From: Paenimyroides tangerinum | GTDB taxonomy: Bacteria > Bacteroidota > Bacteroidia > Flavobacteriales > Flavobacteriaceae | DNA: 64,000 bases | Direction: 5' to 3' | Assembly: GCF_003865405.1 (NCBI RefSeq) | Contig: NZ_RQVQ01000003.1 | Span: 62,001-126,000, forward strand | In this document: in pieces, positions 8,853 through 18,056 of the stretch | Layout of the letters: the number at the start of each line of letters is the position of its first letter | How positions within the stretch are numbered: position 1 is the first letter of the stretch | Program-made: the position numbers and the translations under genes | The notes under the pieces: model-generated | Told to the model about the DNA's origin: nothing | The model's input: the letters and a program-made list of their open reading frames with translations, nothing else | Databases searched by the model: none

Positions 8853-10823
8853 ATGATTAAAAAACTACTTTGTTTTTCAGGTTTGCTTTTTGGTTTATCT
8901 GTAAACGCACAACAGTTTGTGATTAATGAAATTGATTCAGATACACCAAGTACTGATTTGTTAGAATTTGTTGAAATAAAATCGCAGCAACCTTTTGCTT
9001 CTTTAGACGGTTATGTTCTAGTCTTTTTTAACGGAAATACTTCAGGTTCTACAGCCTTAAAAGTTTATTTTTCGGTTGACTTAACTGGACTTACGACTGA
9101 TGCAAACGGATTAGTGGTTGTAGGAAACGCAGCTGTTTCTCCAACGCCAAGTTACGTCATTCCAAATTCAACAATACAAAACGGACCTGATGCAGTAGCT
9201 ATTTATCAAGGAAACATTCTGGATTATCAAGAATTTACACCTGCTTCTCCAACCAATTTAATTCACGCTATTGGACACGGAAATACCGCAACACCACCAA
9301 CAGAGCTTTTAACAGCTTTAGGAATTACAACTTATGCTTATGAAAATCAATCTGGTCAACAAACTGTACATTCAATTCGGAGAAACAACGATGGAAGTTA
9401 TAGCGCAGGAATTCCATCTCCAGGAGCATTAAATGACGGAACAGGAATCACCTTTAATGGTGTAACAATTACAGTTGATACTTCTGATAAATTAGAAGGA
9501 ACGAGTTTTCCGATTACTTTTACAACGCAACAACCGGTTACAACCGATTTAAGTTTTACTTATACTTTAACGAGCGGAAGTTTCAATGCGAGTGATTATG
9601 TAGCTGATTTAAATGTAACCATTCCGGCTGGACAAACTTCTGTAACAAAGACCGTTCAAATTCTTGACGATGATTTGACAGAAGGAGATGAAGTACTTCG
9701 TTTAAAATTCGGAACTCTTCCAACAGGTTTCATCAGAATGAATGACCTTATTTATATCAATATTGTTGATGTGAATTTCACGGTTTCAAATTTCGGAACA
9801 CCTTTAAATCCAACTTATGGACAAGTAACTCCAACTTATACAGAAGATTATTATAGTTCTTTAATTGGGTTATCTGGAGATGCTTTGAAACAAGCAATTC
9901 AAGATATTATTGCTAATCCTAATGTGGTAAGAAAGCATGCTTATGGTGATGTTGTTGATATTTTAAAAGTTGCTGACCAAAATCCTTTAAACAGTAATGA
10001 TGTTTGGTTGTTGTATTCTGAGGCGCCTCGCGCCAAAAATTTATATCAGACAACAAGTGTTTCGACAGGTTTCTGGAACAGAGAACATATTTTCCCTCAA
10101 TCTACTGGTGGTTTTGCTGAAGGAACAGAAGATATTCCTGATGGAATAAACATTTGGGAGCCAACAAGCGCAGATGATATTTTTGCAGGACATTCAGACG
10201 CACATCATATCAGAGCGGAAGACGGACCAGTAAACAGTTCAAGAAGTGATAAAAACTACGGAACTGAAACAGGGATGTATAATGGAATAGAAGGAGATCA
10301 AGGAAGCTGGAAAGGTGACGTTGCTCGCTCATTGTTTTATATGGCTATACGTTACAATGCTCTTGATTTAGTAAACGGAAATACAACTTTAGATTATCAA
10401 ATGGGTGATTTAGCAACTTTGATATCTTGGAATAACCTTGATCCAGCTGATGATTTTGAAATGAACAGAAACAATTATATTCAAACGTGGCAGTATAACA
10501 GAAATCCGTTTATTGATATGCCAGCTTTAGCAAGTTACATTTGGGGAGAAAATGCAGGACAAGTTTGGAATGGAACTTTATCTAACGATGATTTTACTTC
10601 AGTAAATTTTGTAATGTATCCAAATCCTGCTAAGAATGAAGTTACGATTTCTGGAATTGAAAACGACGCAAATGTGGTTATTTACAATATGATTGGTCAA
10701 AAAGTTTCGGAACATAATTTCTATCAAACAGCAACAATTCCTGTAACTTTTGAAAGTGGAGTTTATTTGGTCAAAGTAACTTCGAACGATAAAACGAAAA
10801 CACAAAAGCTTATTGTAAAATAA
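8853..10823 (+). CDS. Secreted endonuclease I family nuclease with T9SS sorting domain
   Basis: 656 residues, built in four parts. A signal peptide ends at VNAQ. Residues about 20-200 are lamin-tail-like (FVINEIDSDTP, LLEFVEIKS). A Calx-beta-like segment spans about 205-310 (SFPITFTTQQP, ILDDDLTEGDE). The endonuclease I domain spans about 330-575, with the metal/catalytic motif REHIFPQS near residue 411 and the downstream GDVARSLFYMAIRY helix. A C-terminal T9SS type A sorting domain starts at MYPNPAKNEV and ends KTQKLIVK. It is likely an extracellular, non-specific DNase used to feed on DNA or to remodel biofilm. Single gene with its own promoter. Confidence 0.9.
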   Translation: MIKKLLCFSGLLFGLSVNAQQFVINEIDSDTPSTDLLEFVEIKSQQPFASLDGYVLVFFNGNTSGSTALKVYFSVDLTGLTTDANGLVVVGNAAVSPTPSYVIPNSTIQNGPDAVAIYQGNILDYQEFTPASPTNLIHAIGHGNTATPPTELLTALGITTYAYENQSGQQTVHSIRRNNDGSYSAGIPSPGALNDGTGITFNGVTITVDTSDKLEGTSFPITFTTQQPVTTDLSFTYTLTSGSFNASDYVADLNVTIPAGQTSVTKTVQILDDDLTEGDEVLRLKFGTLPTGFIRMNDLIYINIVDVNFTVSNFGTPLNPTYGQVTPTYTEDYYSSLIGLSGDALKQAIQDIIANPNVVRKHAYGDVVDILKVADQNPLNSNDVWLLYSEAPRAKNLYQTTSVSTGFWNREHIFPQSTGGFAEGTEDIPDGINIWEPTSADDIFAGHSDAHHIRAEDGPVNSSRSDKNYGTETGMYNGIEGDQGSWKGDVARSLFYMAIRYNALDLVNGNTTLDYQMGDLATLISWNNLDPADDFEMNRNNYIQTWQYNRNPFIDMPALASYIWGENAGQVWNGTLSNDDFTSVNFVMYPNPAKNEVTISGIENDANVVIYNMIGQKVSEHNFYQTATIPVTFESGVYLVKVTSNDKTKTQKLIVK

Positions 10824-10855
10824 ATTGTATTTTCGCATTGAAATAAAAGCAAAGT

Positions 10856-11419
10856 ATGATTATCACAGGAGAAATTAAAGAAGTTTCCAAAACAAGTTTT
10901 ACAGTAGGAGAGAAGCTAGTACATCAACAGTTAATTCGTGTTGAATATACTTTTTATCGATTTGTAACCACGATTTGTTTTGCAGCTTCTGAAGATTTTG
11001 CTCTTCCTGAGGATTTAAATCCCTTGTATAATTTTGAGTTTGATATTCGTACCAAATACATTGCCGATAAGATTTATACAGATTTCTTTCTAAAAGAAAT
11101 TACGCCAGTAAGTAAAATCGGAGATGATAACTTTTTGATTGTGGTTAAAACCAACTTCAAAAAAGAACGAATGGAAGTCTTAAAATCTGAAGAAATCAAA
11201 GGACGAATCAAACATACCGTTGCTTTATTTCCAGAAGATAAAACCAACAAAAAAGTTTTTGCTTATTATTGGGAAGACAACGCACATCTAACAGAAATTA
11301 ATCAAGTGGATTTGCTTCAGTTAAACTGTAAAAGTTTGCCTTACAAAGACAAATGGATTAACAATGTTGAGGTTTGGCGAACCGTTACCAACGATAATTA
11401 CATAGGAAGTATAATATAA
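10856..11419 (+). CDS. Conserved-looking hypothetical protein
   Basis: 187 residues, no signal peptide and no membrane segment, so probably cytoplasmic. It begins MIITGEIKEVSKTSF and is beta-rich in the first 90 residues, which could be an OB- or PH-like barrel, but I do not recognise the family. It lies 32 bases after the secreted endonuclease and ends on a strong bidirectional terminator. Codon use resembles its neighbours, so it looks native and not recently acquired. Confidence 0.65.
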   Translation: MIITGEIKEVSKTSFTVGEKLVHQQLIRVEYTFYRFVTTICFAASEDFALPEDLNPLYNFEFDIRTKYIADKIYTDFFLKEITPVSKIGDDNFLIVVKTNFKKERMEVLKSEEIKGRIKHTVALFPEDKTNKKVFAYYWEDNAHLTEINQVDLLQLNCKSLPYKDKWINNVEVWRTVTNDNYIGSII

Positions 11420-11420
11420 C

Positions 11421-11452
11421 AAAAACGCTCAACATAGGTTGAGCGTTTTTTT
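11421..11452. terminator. Bidirectional terminator between convergent genes
   Basis: Stem AAAAACGCTCAAC / GTTGAGCGTTTTT around the loop ATAG, with a run of T. It separates the plus-strand hypothetical gene from the minus-strand T9SS cargo gene. Confidence 0.92.
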
Positions 11453-11458
11453 GTGTTC

Positions 11459-12433
11459 TTAATTCTTAATGAATTTTTTAATCGTATTATTGATCTTTAT
11501 TAAATAACTTCCAGAAGTTAAATTAGAAGTATTAATACTAAATTCGTTTGTGTTTTTCATCTCTCCTGAAATTACTTTTTTACCAAGAATATCGTAAATA
11601 GCATAATTATAATCTGCTATCTCAGTTAACGAAACATTCAATTCGTTTTCTGTTGGAATAGGGAAAAGTTTAAAACTAATCTCTGTTTCATTCTTTGTAG
11701 ATAATGTTCCGCCAGTAAACGTATAAATCTGACCATTTGCAGGAATTGCAGATAGACCAGTTCCCGGTTCCAAATTTTCATCAGAATTTTCAGTATAAGT
11801 TGGATTTGTATTTAATCCAGTAAGGAATACAGAATTAAAAAAAGTTGGAGTTTCAGTTGCAAAAAGTGAATAAATTTCATCATCATCACCATATAAATAT
11901 AGTAAATTACTTACTGAACTTGGACCAAAGTGATATTCGATTTTACCAGTTCCTTCGTAAAGCCAAATCTGATAATTCAAGAATGAATTTAAAGTTTCAT
12001 TTTCCCAATATTCTTCTTCTAAACCTGCATTTTTAATTTCCATTTTAAAAATACGACTTCCTGTTGTACCTTCTGTTTTATACGAAATAGGAGATAGCGA
12101 ACCATTTTCTGTAATATCTCTATCTTGAATGGATGCGACTAGTGGTTTTAGTACGGTATAACTCTCCATATTATCTAATGAACTAGAATCTAATAGAACA
12201 AAGTCATCATCAGAAAACATAAAATGAGAAAATGAATTATTAAACACTGAAAACGAAAAAGGTAAAGCCACTGGGCCAAACTCATCCCAATCCCAAAACT
12301 GATTATTGTTCATTGATGTTGGATTTACCAAATCTGTATATGTTCCTTGAGTAGCACTAAAGGTATATGAATTTTGTGCAGTTGAACAAATAGATGTTAA
12401 TAGCGTAATTGCTAAAAGTGTAATTTTTTTCAT
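11459..12433 (-). CDS. Secreted T9SS cargo protein of unknown function
   Basis: 324 residues with a signal peptide ending near CSTAQ and a C-terminal T9SS type A sorting domain. The domain starts at KLFPIPTENELN (an FPIP variant of the usual YPNP), contains AIYDILGKKVISG and ends SGSYLIKINNTIKKFIKN. The central 220 residues are beta-rich with many Asn, Ser and acidic residues and match no family I can name. The protein would be exported by the Sec pathway and then carried to the cell surface or medium by T9SS. Confidence 0.82.
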   Translation of the reverse strand: MKKITLLAITLLTSICSTAQNSYTFSATQGTYTDLVNPTSMNNNQFWDWDEFGPVALPFSFSVFNNSFSHFMFSDDDFVLLDSSSLDNMESYTVLKPLVASIQDRDITENGSLSPISYKTEGTTGSRIFKMEIKNAGLEEEYWENETLNSFLNYQIWLYEGTGKIEYHFGPSSVSNLLYLYGDDDEIYSLFATETPTFFNSVFLTGLNTNPTYTENSDENLEPGTGLSAIPANGQIYTFTGGTLSTKNETEISFKLFPIPTENELNVSLTEIADYNYAIYDILGKKVISGEMKNTNEFSINTSNLTSGSYLIKINNTIKKFIKN

Positions 12434-12482
12434 ATTTAAAAGTTTTAGTTGTCTAAATTAGTCTTTTTTTGGACATTTTTGA

Positions 12483-12772
12483 TTAAATATTAACTGTAAA
12501 GTACTGTAAATAATAATTGATGTCAAATTTTTTATGTTTTTCAGGCTCGTTGATAATAATACTTTCGTATTTCTTTTTGTTGGCAACTGCTGGTTGATTT
12601 TTTCAAGTTTAGGAATTTATTTGTCAGCATCTAAACTCCAAACCTCATCCTATTTAGGTAGCGCAAAAGATACAGCTCATTTACCCTTTATTTCATTCAG
12701 ATGAATATAAATTGCATAGCTGTAGGTGAAAAAACCTTTATGTTTCAGATGATTAAGTAGTAATTCAAACAT
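12483..12772 (-). pseudogene. Degraded gene, possibly an IS3-type transposase remnant
   Basis: No intact gene lies in 12434-12771. Reading the minus strand from 12772 gives about 50 codons interrupted by two stops. They resemble the OrfB entry to the integrase core of IS3-family transposases: a helix ending in FFTYSYAIYIHL, then ALPK, a stop, and DEVWSLDAD, which parallels the common NEVWSLDFM. A different frame of the same strand is open at 12483-12602 with protein-like content (NQPAVANKKKYESIIINEP), implying at least one frameshift. The match is by eye and short, so the family call is tentative. Confidence 0.35.
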
Positions 12773-13284
12773 TATTTAATGTTCTTTTTATTGTACGCAT
12801 CGAGCCAGCTATTTAATAAAACAATTCCTTTCTTCGTTTTTTCTTGAGAAAGCTCCACAGGAAATTTTTCAATACGATTGTTTTCATAGACAATTTCAAT
12901 TTTGTTGTTTGCTAGTTGAAAGGCTTTTACGTACAAAAAAGGGAAGTTGTAATATTTAGGTTTATAGTAATATTTTTCAAAAGTCTGAATCGTCATACTT
13001 CGAGTAGTTCCTTTAATGTTAGGTTGATGTAAGTAAGAAAAACCTCTTTCGTTGTATTTTAATAGATAATAGGTATTGTAATTGATTGCAATTTTGAAAA
13101 AGAAATAACTTAAGAATAGAAAGAAAATTAATAATGGTATTGCAATAACCAAGGCAATTAAGTTTTCTGAAAATGCGCCTACGAAAGCATTAAACGAACC
13201 ATAAGCCGTAATACACATCGCAAAGAATAATGCAAATAATGCACTTATCAGTTTGTGATGTTCTACTCTAAGTATCTTTTCCAT
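12772..13284 (-). CDS. Small membrane protein of unknown function
   Basis: 170 residues. Two hydrophobic segments (about 13-35 and 43-66) are followed by a 100-residue hydrophilic, aromatic- and lysine-rich domain (KYYYKPKYYNFPF, EIVYENNRIEKFPVEL) that could be a PH-like cytoplasmic domain. No family is recognised. It is flanked by gene debris on both sides (a possible transposase remnant and restriction gene fragments), which makes it either part of the same accessory island or a survivor of it. Confidence 0.6.
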   Translation of the reverse strand: MEKILRVEHHKLISALFALFFAMCITAYGSFNAFVGAFSENLIALVIAIPLLIFFLFLSYFFFKIAINYNTYYLLKYNERGFSYLHQPNIKGTTRSMTIQTFEKYYYKPKYYNFPFLYVKAFQLANNKIEIVYENNRIEKFPVELSQEKTKKGIVLLNSWLDAYNKKNIK

Positions 13285-13491
13285 TTTTTACTTTAAAGAT
13301 AAGCTTTTGATTCTAGTTGAATTTTTTTTTTTTGAAAATCAATTCAACTACAAGCTTTAAATAGCATTTCGATTTATGTAATTTTATTTGTTTTATATAT
13401 GAATTAAGGTTTAGCTTAATATGCCTTTTTTAAATTTTATTTGAATTTAAATGCGTTAGATTTATCAAGATAAAGTTAGTGTTATAAAAGG

Positions 13492-13521
13492 GAAGCTTCT
13501 CGATAGCAAATGAGAAGCTTC
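13492..13521. other. Strong inverted repeat in gene-free stretch
   Basis: GAAGCTTCTC at 13492-13501 and its reverse complement GAGAAGCTTC at 13512-13521 enclose a 10-base loop. The right arm lies inside a 12-base perfect palindrome GAGAAGCTTCTC. The flanks are AAAA on the left and CGTTTTAA on the right, so it may be a weak bidirectional terminator. Confidence 0.6.
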
Positions 13522-13534
13522 TCGTTTTAATACC

Positions 13535-13565
13535 AAAAATCAAGACCGATGAGGTCTTTCTTTTT
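13535..13565. terminator. Terminator-like hairpin after the hsdS remnant
   Basis: Stem AAGACC / GGTCTT around the loop GATGA. On the minus strand it is followed by GATTTTTGG, and on the plus strand by TCTTTTT. Its place just beyond the HsdS C-terminal remnant on the minus strand suggests that it is the old terminator of that locus. Confidence 0.6.
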
Positions 13566-13577
13566 GGAGTATAATTG

Positions 13578-13649
13578 TTAATCTATCTTCACTTGCTCAT
13601 TGATCAACAAAGGTAATAAGCAATCTCGAAACTGAGTAAGCTCCTGATT
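13578..13649 (-). pseudogene. C-terminal remnant of a type I restriction specificity subunit (HsdS)
   Basis: The minus strand reads NQELTQFRDCLLPLLINEQ followed by VKID and a stop. This is the characteristic end of HsdS proteins, whose last residues are typically LxQLRDWLLPMLMNGQVKV. Only 23 codons survive; the frame is broken by a stop immediately upstream. Nothing else of hsdS, hsdM or hsdR is in the window. The region 13285-13979 otherwise holds two hairpins, this fragment, the fragment at 13664-13855 and the mutB terminator. Confidence 0.6.
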
Positions 13650-13663
13650 TTGTTATATTTTAA

Positions 13664-13855
13664 TTATAAAGATGCATATATTTTGGTTTTGCAGTATAGG
13701 GTTTCATCGCTAGTAGTAAACCATTTTATCATCCGATTGTCTTTTATACTAGGAAACGTTTTACCTAATGCGATGATTCCGTCGTAATTGAACATATCTG
13801 ATTTATATTTCTTTCTAGTAACTGCAAGTTTTAGTTGGGTATTAATTCTAACCAT
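13664..13855 (-). pseudogene. 63-codon gene fragment, possibly from a RhuM/Fic-like protein
   Basis: An open frame of 63 codons containing FNYDGIIALGKTF, IKWFTTSDETLYCKTK and IYASL. The first part resembles the YNLDxIIxxGY region of RhuM-type virulence proteins. The end resembles the entry to Fic domains (SKTKAYALFE). Both kinds of gene are often carried inside type I restriction loci of Bacteroidota, and an HsdS tail lies 14 bases downstream on the same strand. The frame is too short for either family and stops where the next helix should begin, so it is most likely debris from a deletion that joined the two. The family match is by eye. Confidence 0.35.
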
Positions 13856-13945
13856 CTCACTTTTTATTCACATTAGTATGAATCGGATGTGCCTAAAAAG
13901 GATTTACTTTAGAAGACTTAGTTTTAGTAATTTTTTTAAAAACGA

Positions 13946-13976
13946 AAAAGTCCTGATGTATTATATCAGGACTTTT
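13946..13976 (-). terminator. Terminator of the udk-mutB transcription unit
   Basis: Inverted repeat AGTCCTGAT / ATCAGGACT with a seven-base loop, followed on the minus strand by a T-rich tract. It ends four bases beyond the mutB stop codon. Confidence 0.88.
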
Positions 13977-13979
13977 AGT

Positions 13980-16103
13980 TTATTCATTGTCTGTTAAAAC
14001 ATTCAGAATGGTAATGGCAGCTTCTGCAATTTTGGTACCAGGACCAAAAACGGCAACCGCGCCGGCATCGAATAAATATTGGTAATCTTGTGCTGGAATT
14101 ACTCCACCAACAATAACCATAATATCTTCACGACCGTATTTCTTTAATTCTTCAATTACTTGCGGAACTAAAGTTTTGTGACCTGCCGCTAAAGAAGAAA
14201 CTCCTAAAACATGCACGTCATTTTCAACAGCTTGTTTTGCAGCCTCAGCTGGCGTTTGGAATAAGGGTCCCATATCTACGTCGAAACCAACATCGGCATA
14301 ACCTGTAGCAACAACTTTTGCACCACGGTCATGTCCGTCTTGTCCCATTTTCGCAATCATAATACGTGGGCGACGACCTTCTTGTTTTGCAAATGCATCC
14401 GCTAATTGTTTTGCTTTTTCAAAACTTTCGTCTGCTTTCATCTCTTTATTATAAACACCACTAATGGTTCTAATTTGTGCTTTGTAACGTCCGTAAACTT
14501 CTTCTAAAGCATCAGAAATTTCTCCTAAAGTTGCTCTAGCTTCTGCAGCTTCAACAGCTAAATCCAATAAGTTTCCTTCGTTTGTTTTTGCGGCTTCGGT
14601 TAAAGCAGCTAAACAAGCTTGTACTTTGGTATTATCACGAGAAGCTTTAATTGAATTTAAACGCTCAATTTGTTGTTGGCGAACTACTTGGTTATCTACT
14701 TCTAAAATCTGTAACGGATCTTCTTTTTCTAAACGGAATTTGTTAACTCCTACAATTACATCCGTTCCAGAATCAATACGTGCTTGCTTACGAGCAGATG
14801 CTTCTTCGATACGCATTTTCGGAATTCCAGCTTCAATAGCTTTTGTCATTCCACCGTAAGATTCAACCTCTTCAATTAATTTCCAAGCTTTGTCAGCAAT
14901 TTCAGAAGTTAAGCTTTCTACATAATAACTTCCTGCCCAAGGATCAACTGTTTTACAAATCTTAGTTTCTTCTTGTAAGAAAATTTGTGTGTTACGTGCG
15001 ATACGTGCAGAGAAATCTGTTGGTAAAGCAATAGCTTCATCTAAAGCATTTGTATGTAACGATTGCGTTCCACCAAATGCAGCAGCAGCAGCTTCAATTG
15101 CCGTACGAGCTACGTTATTAAATGGATCTTGCTCTGTTAAACTCCAACCAGAAGTTTGACAGTGTGTACGTAACGCTAACGATTTTTCTGATTCTGGGTT
15201 GAATTGTTTCAATAACTTAGCCCAAATCATACGTGCAGCACGCATTTTTGCAATTTCCATAAAATGATTCATACCAATTGCCCAGAAGAATGAAAGGCGA
15301 GGAGCGAAGTCATCGATTTTCATACCTGCAGCTAAACCTGTACGAATGTATTCTAAACCATCTGCTAAAGTGTAAGCTAACTCAATATCTGCAGTTGCTC
15401 CAGCTTCTTGCATGTGATATCCAGAAATTGAAATCGAGTTGAACTTTGGCATTTTCTTACTGGTATAATCAAAGATATCTGCAATTATTTTCATAGATGG
15501 AGTAGGTGGGTAAATGTACGTATTACGCACCATGAACTCTTTCAAAATATCGTTTTGAATCGTTCCTGAAAGTAGCTTTTCATCAACTCCTTGCTCTTTT
15601 GCAGCTACGATATAGAATGCTAAAATTGGAAGAACTGCTCCGTTCATGGTCATAGAAACCGACATTTGATCTAAAGGAATTTGATCAAATAAGATTTTCA
15701 TGTCTTCAACAGAATCAATTGCAACACCAGCTTTTCCTACATCTCCAACCACACGCTCGTGATCAGAATCGTATCCACGGTGCGTTGCTAAGTCAAATGC
15801 AACTGAAAGTCCTTTTTGACCAGCAGCTAAGTTTCTGCGGTAAAAAGCATTTGATTCTTCAGCAGTTGAGAATCCTGCGTATTGACGGATTGTCCAAGGT
15901 CTGCGAACGTACATTGTTGCATACGGACCTCTTAAATTTGGAGCAAAACCAGCTCCGAAACCAATTTGTTCTGCGTTTTCAATATCCGCAAGTTGGTAGG
16001 TTTTTTTAACCGAAATACCTTCAGCAGTTTCAAACATATTTTCGTTTGAAGCTTGGATATTTTTGTTTTTCGGTAATTGTATATTTTGAATATCTTTTCT
16101 CAT
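13980..16103 (-). CDS. mutB: Methylmalonyl-CoA mutase, large (catalytic, B12-binding) subunit
   Basis: 707 residues. It catalyses the adenosylcobalamin-dependent rearrangement between (R)-methylmalonyl-CoA and succinyl-CoA, linking propionate metabolism to the TCA cycle. The N-terminal TIM-barrel domain carries [30 protein letters not shown] and [23 protein letters not shown]. The C-terminal cobalamin domain carries the lower-ligand motif DxHxxG ([11 protein letters not shown]) and the later GGVIPAQDY and FGPGT loops. Length is typical (about 710). It is the last gene of a minus-strand unit, separated from mutA by a toxin-antitoxin pair. Confidence 0.96.
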   Translation of the reverse strand: MRKDIQNIQLPKNKNIQASNENMFETAEGISVKKTYQLADIENAEQIGFGAGFAPNLRGPYATMYVRRPWTIRQYAGFSTAEESNAFYRRNLAAGQKGLSVAFDLATHRGYDSDHERVVGDVGKAGVAIDSVEDMKILFDQIPLDQMSVSMTMNGAVLPILAFYIVAAKEQGVDEKLLSGTIQNDILKEFMVRNTYIYPPTPSMKIIADIFDYTSKKMPKFNSISISGYHMQEAGATADIELAYTLADGLEYIRTGLAAGMKIDDFAPRLSFFWAIGMNHFMEIAKMRAARMIWAKLLKQFNPESEKSLALRTHCQTSGWSLTEQDPFNNVARTAIEAAAAAFGGTQSLHTNALDEAIALPTDFSARIARNTQIFLQEETKICKTVDPWAGSYYVESLTSEIADKAWKLIEEVESYGGMTKAIEAGIPKMRIEEASARKQARIDSGTDVIVGVNKFRLEKEDPLQILEVDNQVVRQQQIERLNSIKASRDNTKVQACLAALTEAAKTNEGNLLDLAVEAAEARATLGEISDALEEVYGRYKAQIRTISGVYNKEMKADESFEKAKQLADAFAKQEGRRPRIMIAKMGQDGHDRGAKVVATGYADVGFDVDMGPLFQTPAEAAKQAVENDVHVLGVSSLAAGHKTLVPQVIEELKKYGREDIMVIVGGVIPAQDYQYLFDAGAVAVFGPGTKIAEAAITILNVLTDNE

Positions 16104-16112
16104 TTGATTGAA

Positions 16113-16406
16113 TTATCTAGGATAATTTATTGTATTTCTTGATGTATGAAAGCAAGATAGTATCTTTATTGTTTCGTTTGCTTCTTCGATATGAAAAATA
16201 ATATTGAATGGAAATGTACCTATCGGAACTATTCTAAAATCGTTATGAATCTTTTTGTAAAACGGATTTATTTTTAATATATCATAAACTTGTTCAACAC
16301 AAGAATAAAACCGTAGTGCCAAAGTTTTGTTGATTTCAGCATAATAATCCATTGCATTTTCAATTTCGCTTTGTGCTCTTTTAGAAACGATGAGTTTAAA
16401 AGCCAT
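16113..16406 (-). CDS. ParE/RelE-type toxin
   Basis: 97 residues of the RelE/ParE superfamily: FKLIVSKRAQSEIENAMDYY at the N-terminus, the typical KRAxxEIxxAxxYY pattern, then PFYKKIHNDFRIVPIGTFPFNIIFHI and a closing strand ILSCFHTSRN. Members are either mRNA endoribonucleases (RelE) or gyrase poisons (ParE); which one cannot be told here. Its start overlaps the antitoxin gene by 11 bases, the usual antitoxin-first arrangement. It sits nine bases before mutB, inside the mutA-mutB unit. Confidence 0.85.
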   Translation of the reverse strand: MAFKLIVSKRAQSEIENAMDYYAEINKTLALRFYSCVEQVYDILKINPFYKKIHNDFRIVPIGTFPFNIIFHIEEANETIKILSCFHTSRNTINYPR

Positions 16407-16635
16407 ACTTTTTTCTAATCTTTTCTAAAGATTCTTTAGAAGAAATATATTCAGATTCAGGCTCAGCTAATCGTGTATCTAAAAGTTGTTTTTGCTCGTC
16501 TGTTAATTCAAAAGGTATTGAATCATTTGATTTTGCTAAAACAATAACTTCAACTTCATCAGCGATAAAATCATCTGGTAAAACGATATTTACCTCTCGA
16601 TTCTTAACTTTTACAAATTGTCTGATTGCTTCCAT
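16396..16635 (-). CDS. Antitoxin of the ParE/RelE-type pair
   Basis: 79 residues, short and acidic in the second half (FELTDEQKQLLDTRLAEPES), with an N-terminal basic/beta segment (IRQFVKVKNREVNIVLPDDF). This is the shape of flavobacterial antitoxins that precede RelE/ParE toxins. It overlaps the toxin start by 11 bases, so translation is probably coupled. The N-terminal strand is the likely DNA-binding half and the C-terminus the likely toxin-wrapping half (inference from the family). Confidence 0.78.
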   Translation of the reverse strand: MEAIRQFVKVKNREVNIVLPDDFIADEVEVIVLAKSNDSIPFELTDEQKQLLDTRLAEPESEYISSKESLEKIRKKYGF

Positions 16636-16679
16636 AATTATTATATTTTCTGTAAGTTACAAAAAAACAAGCAGATAAC

Positions 16680-18050
16680 TTAACTGTTCTTCTCAACTTC
16701 TAAACGTTGTTGCTCTAAATTTTCAGCTAAACGTCTTTCGATGATTGGACTTATTAATGTTTTGCGAGGGTTGTTTTTTACAAATGGGAATAATTCTAAA
16801 TCATTTGCCATTTTGTCTTGTGCGTTCGGATATTTGTTTGTTCCTAAAAGCACTTCTTTACCTTCGTCAAACAAAGCTTGTTCTTTAGTTGCAGATTCGG
16901 CAATTTTACGTTGAATCGTTCCTTCGATTAATTGCGTAATTAATCCGCCATTAGCTTCGATATCTTTAAATAAAGTCAACGCTTTTTCTGCTAATTGTTG
17001 CGTTAAGTTTTCAATGTAATATGTTCCGTCTGCTGGATTGTTTACTTTATCCAAATAACTTTCGCTTTTTAAAACCAATAGTTGATTTCTTGAGATACGA
17101 GAACCAAATTCGTTTGATTTATGGAATAAAGCATCGTAATTTAAGTTTTCGACTGCATCGGCTCCACCTAAAATTGCACTCATACATTCTGTAGTAGTAC
17201 GTAACATATTCACGTTGTAATCGTAAATGGTTTTGTTACGTTTTGTAGGAGTTGCTAAAATATGTAAAGTAATGTTCGGGTTGTATTCGTTTACTAAGGC
17301 TTCGAAAAGTAAGCGTAAAGCTCTTAGTTTAGCAATTTCAAAGAAGTAGTTTGTACCAACTGCAACCGAAACGGTAATCGTTCCTTCAAAGTTTGGAACA
17401 CGATTTAAATATTCGTTGGTATGTGCTAATGTGTAAGCTAATTGTTGTACCATGTTTGCACCAGCATTTTGATAAAGCTGAGCGTTTACAGTAACGAAAT
17501 TGATGTTTTTGTAAGCGTTGACAATTTTGTTGTAAGCTTCAAAATCTGTGTTTAGGTTGGTAAACCAGTTACCATCTTTTCCTAGTTGATGAATTGGATC
17601 AACCAAAACAAAAATCTCAGCAGCTAATTTACCAGCTTCTGTATTGATTTTTTCAACGAATGTTTCTGATAAGAAACTTAACTGGATGTAAATTGAATTT
17701 ACGTTTGATTTGATTCCGTTTAATAAAGAAACAACATCGGTTTCTTGATTTTCGATAATGAAACGAATGTTATCTGCTCCACGATTTAAAACGTCGTTAG
17801 CTCGGTATATTGATTTTTCAACATCGTGAACAAAAATTTCTTGAACAATTTTAAAATTCGAAGCTTTTGTCTCAACAGCATTTGTAACCACATCTTCATC
17901 ATTATGATAAAAAGGTTTTACTTTAATGCCTTCTAAGCTTTCCCAAATTAAGGTTTCGTTATAATCGGCTCCTTTTAATTCGTATTGAATTTGATTTTTC
18001 CACTGTTTTGAAGTGATTTTTTCAAATTCATTAAATAAATTATTAGTCAT
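16680..18050 (-). CDS. mutA: Methylmalonyl-CoA mutase, small subunit
   Basis: 456 residues homologous to the barrel domain of the large subunit but lacking the cobalamin-binding domain, as in heterodimeric mutases. Recognisable blocks are FEKITSKQWKNQIQYELKG, YNVNMLRTTTECMSAILGGAD, SRISRNQLLVLKSES and ADGTYYIENLTQQLAEKA. It pairs with the MutB product to form the active enzyme. It begins six bases after the FtsB-like gene and is separated from mutB by the 580-base toxin-antitoxin segment. Confidence 0.93.
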   Translation of the reverse strand: MTNNLFNEFEKITSKQWKNQIQYELKGADYNETLIWESLEGIKVKPFYHNDEDVVTNAVETKASNFKIVQEIFVHDVEKSIYRANDVLNRGADNIRFIIENQETDVVSLLNGIKSNVNSIYIQLSFLSETFVEKINTEAGKLAAEIFVLVDPIHQLGKDGNWFTNLNTDFEAYNKIVNAYKNINFVTVNAQLYQNAGANMVQQLAYTLAHTNEYLNRVPNFEGTITVSVAVGTNYFFEIAKLRALRLLFEALVNEYNPNITLHILATPTKRNKTIYDYNVNMLRTTTECMSAILGGADAVENLNYDALFHKSNEFGSRISRNQLLVLKSESYLDKVNNPADGTYYIENLTQQLAEKALTLFKDIEANGGLITQLIEGTIQRKIAESATKEQALFDEGKEVLLGTNKYPNAQDKMANDLELFPFVKNNPRKTLISPIIERRLAENLEQQRLEVEKNS

Positions 18051-18056
18051 GTAATT

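Noticed and set aside
12534..12704. A 56-codon plus-strand frame in the gap after the T9SS cargo gene
   Set aside because: It overlaps the transposase-like debris on the other strand and shows no protein-like motif; the minus-strand reading is better supported.
13788..13997. A 69-codon plus-strand hydrophobic frame downstream of mutB
   Set aside because: It is antisense to the RhuM/Fic-like fragment and runs through the mutB terminator; the hydrophobicity comes from T-rich DNA.
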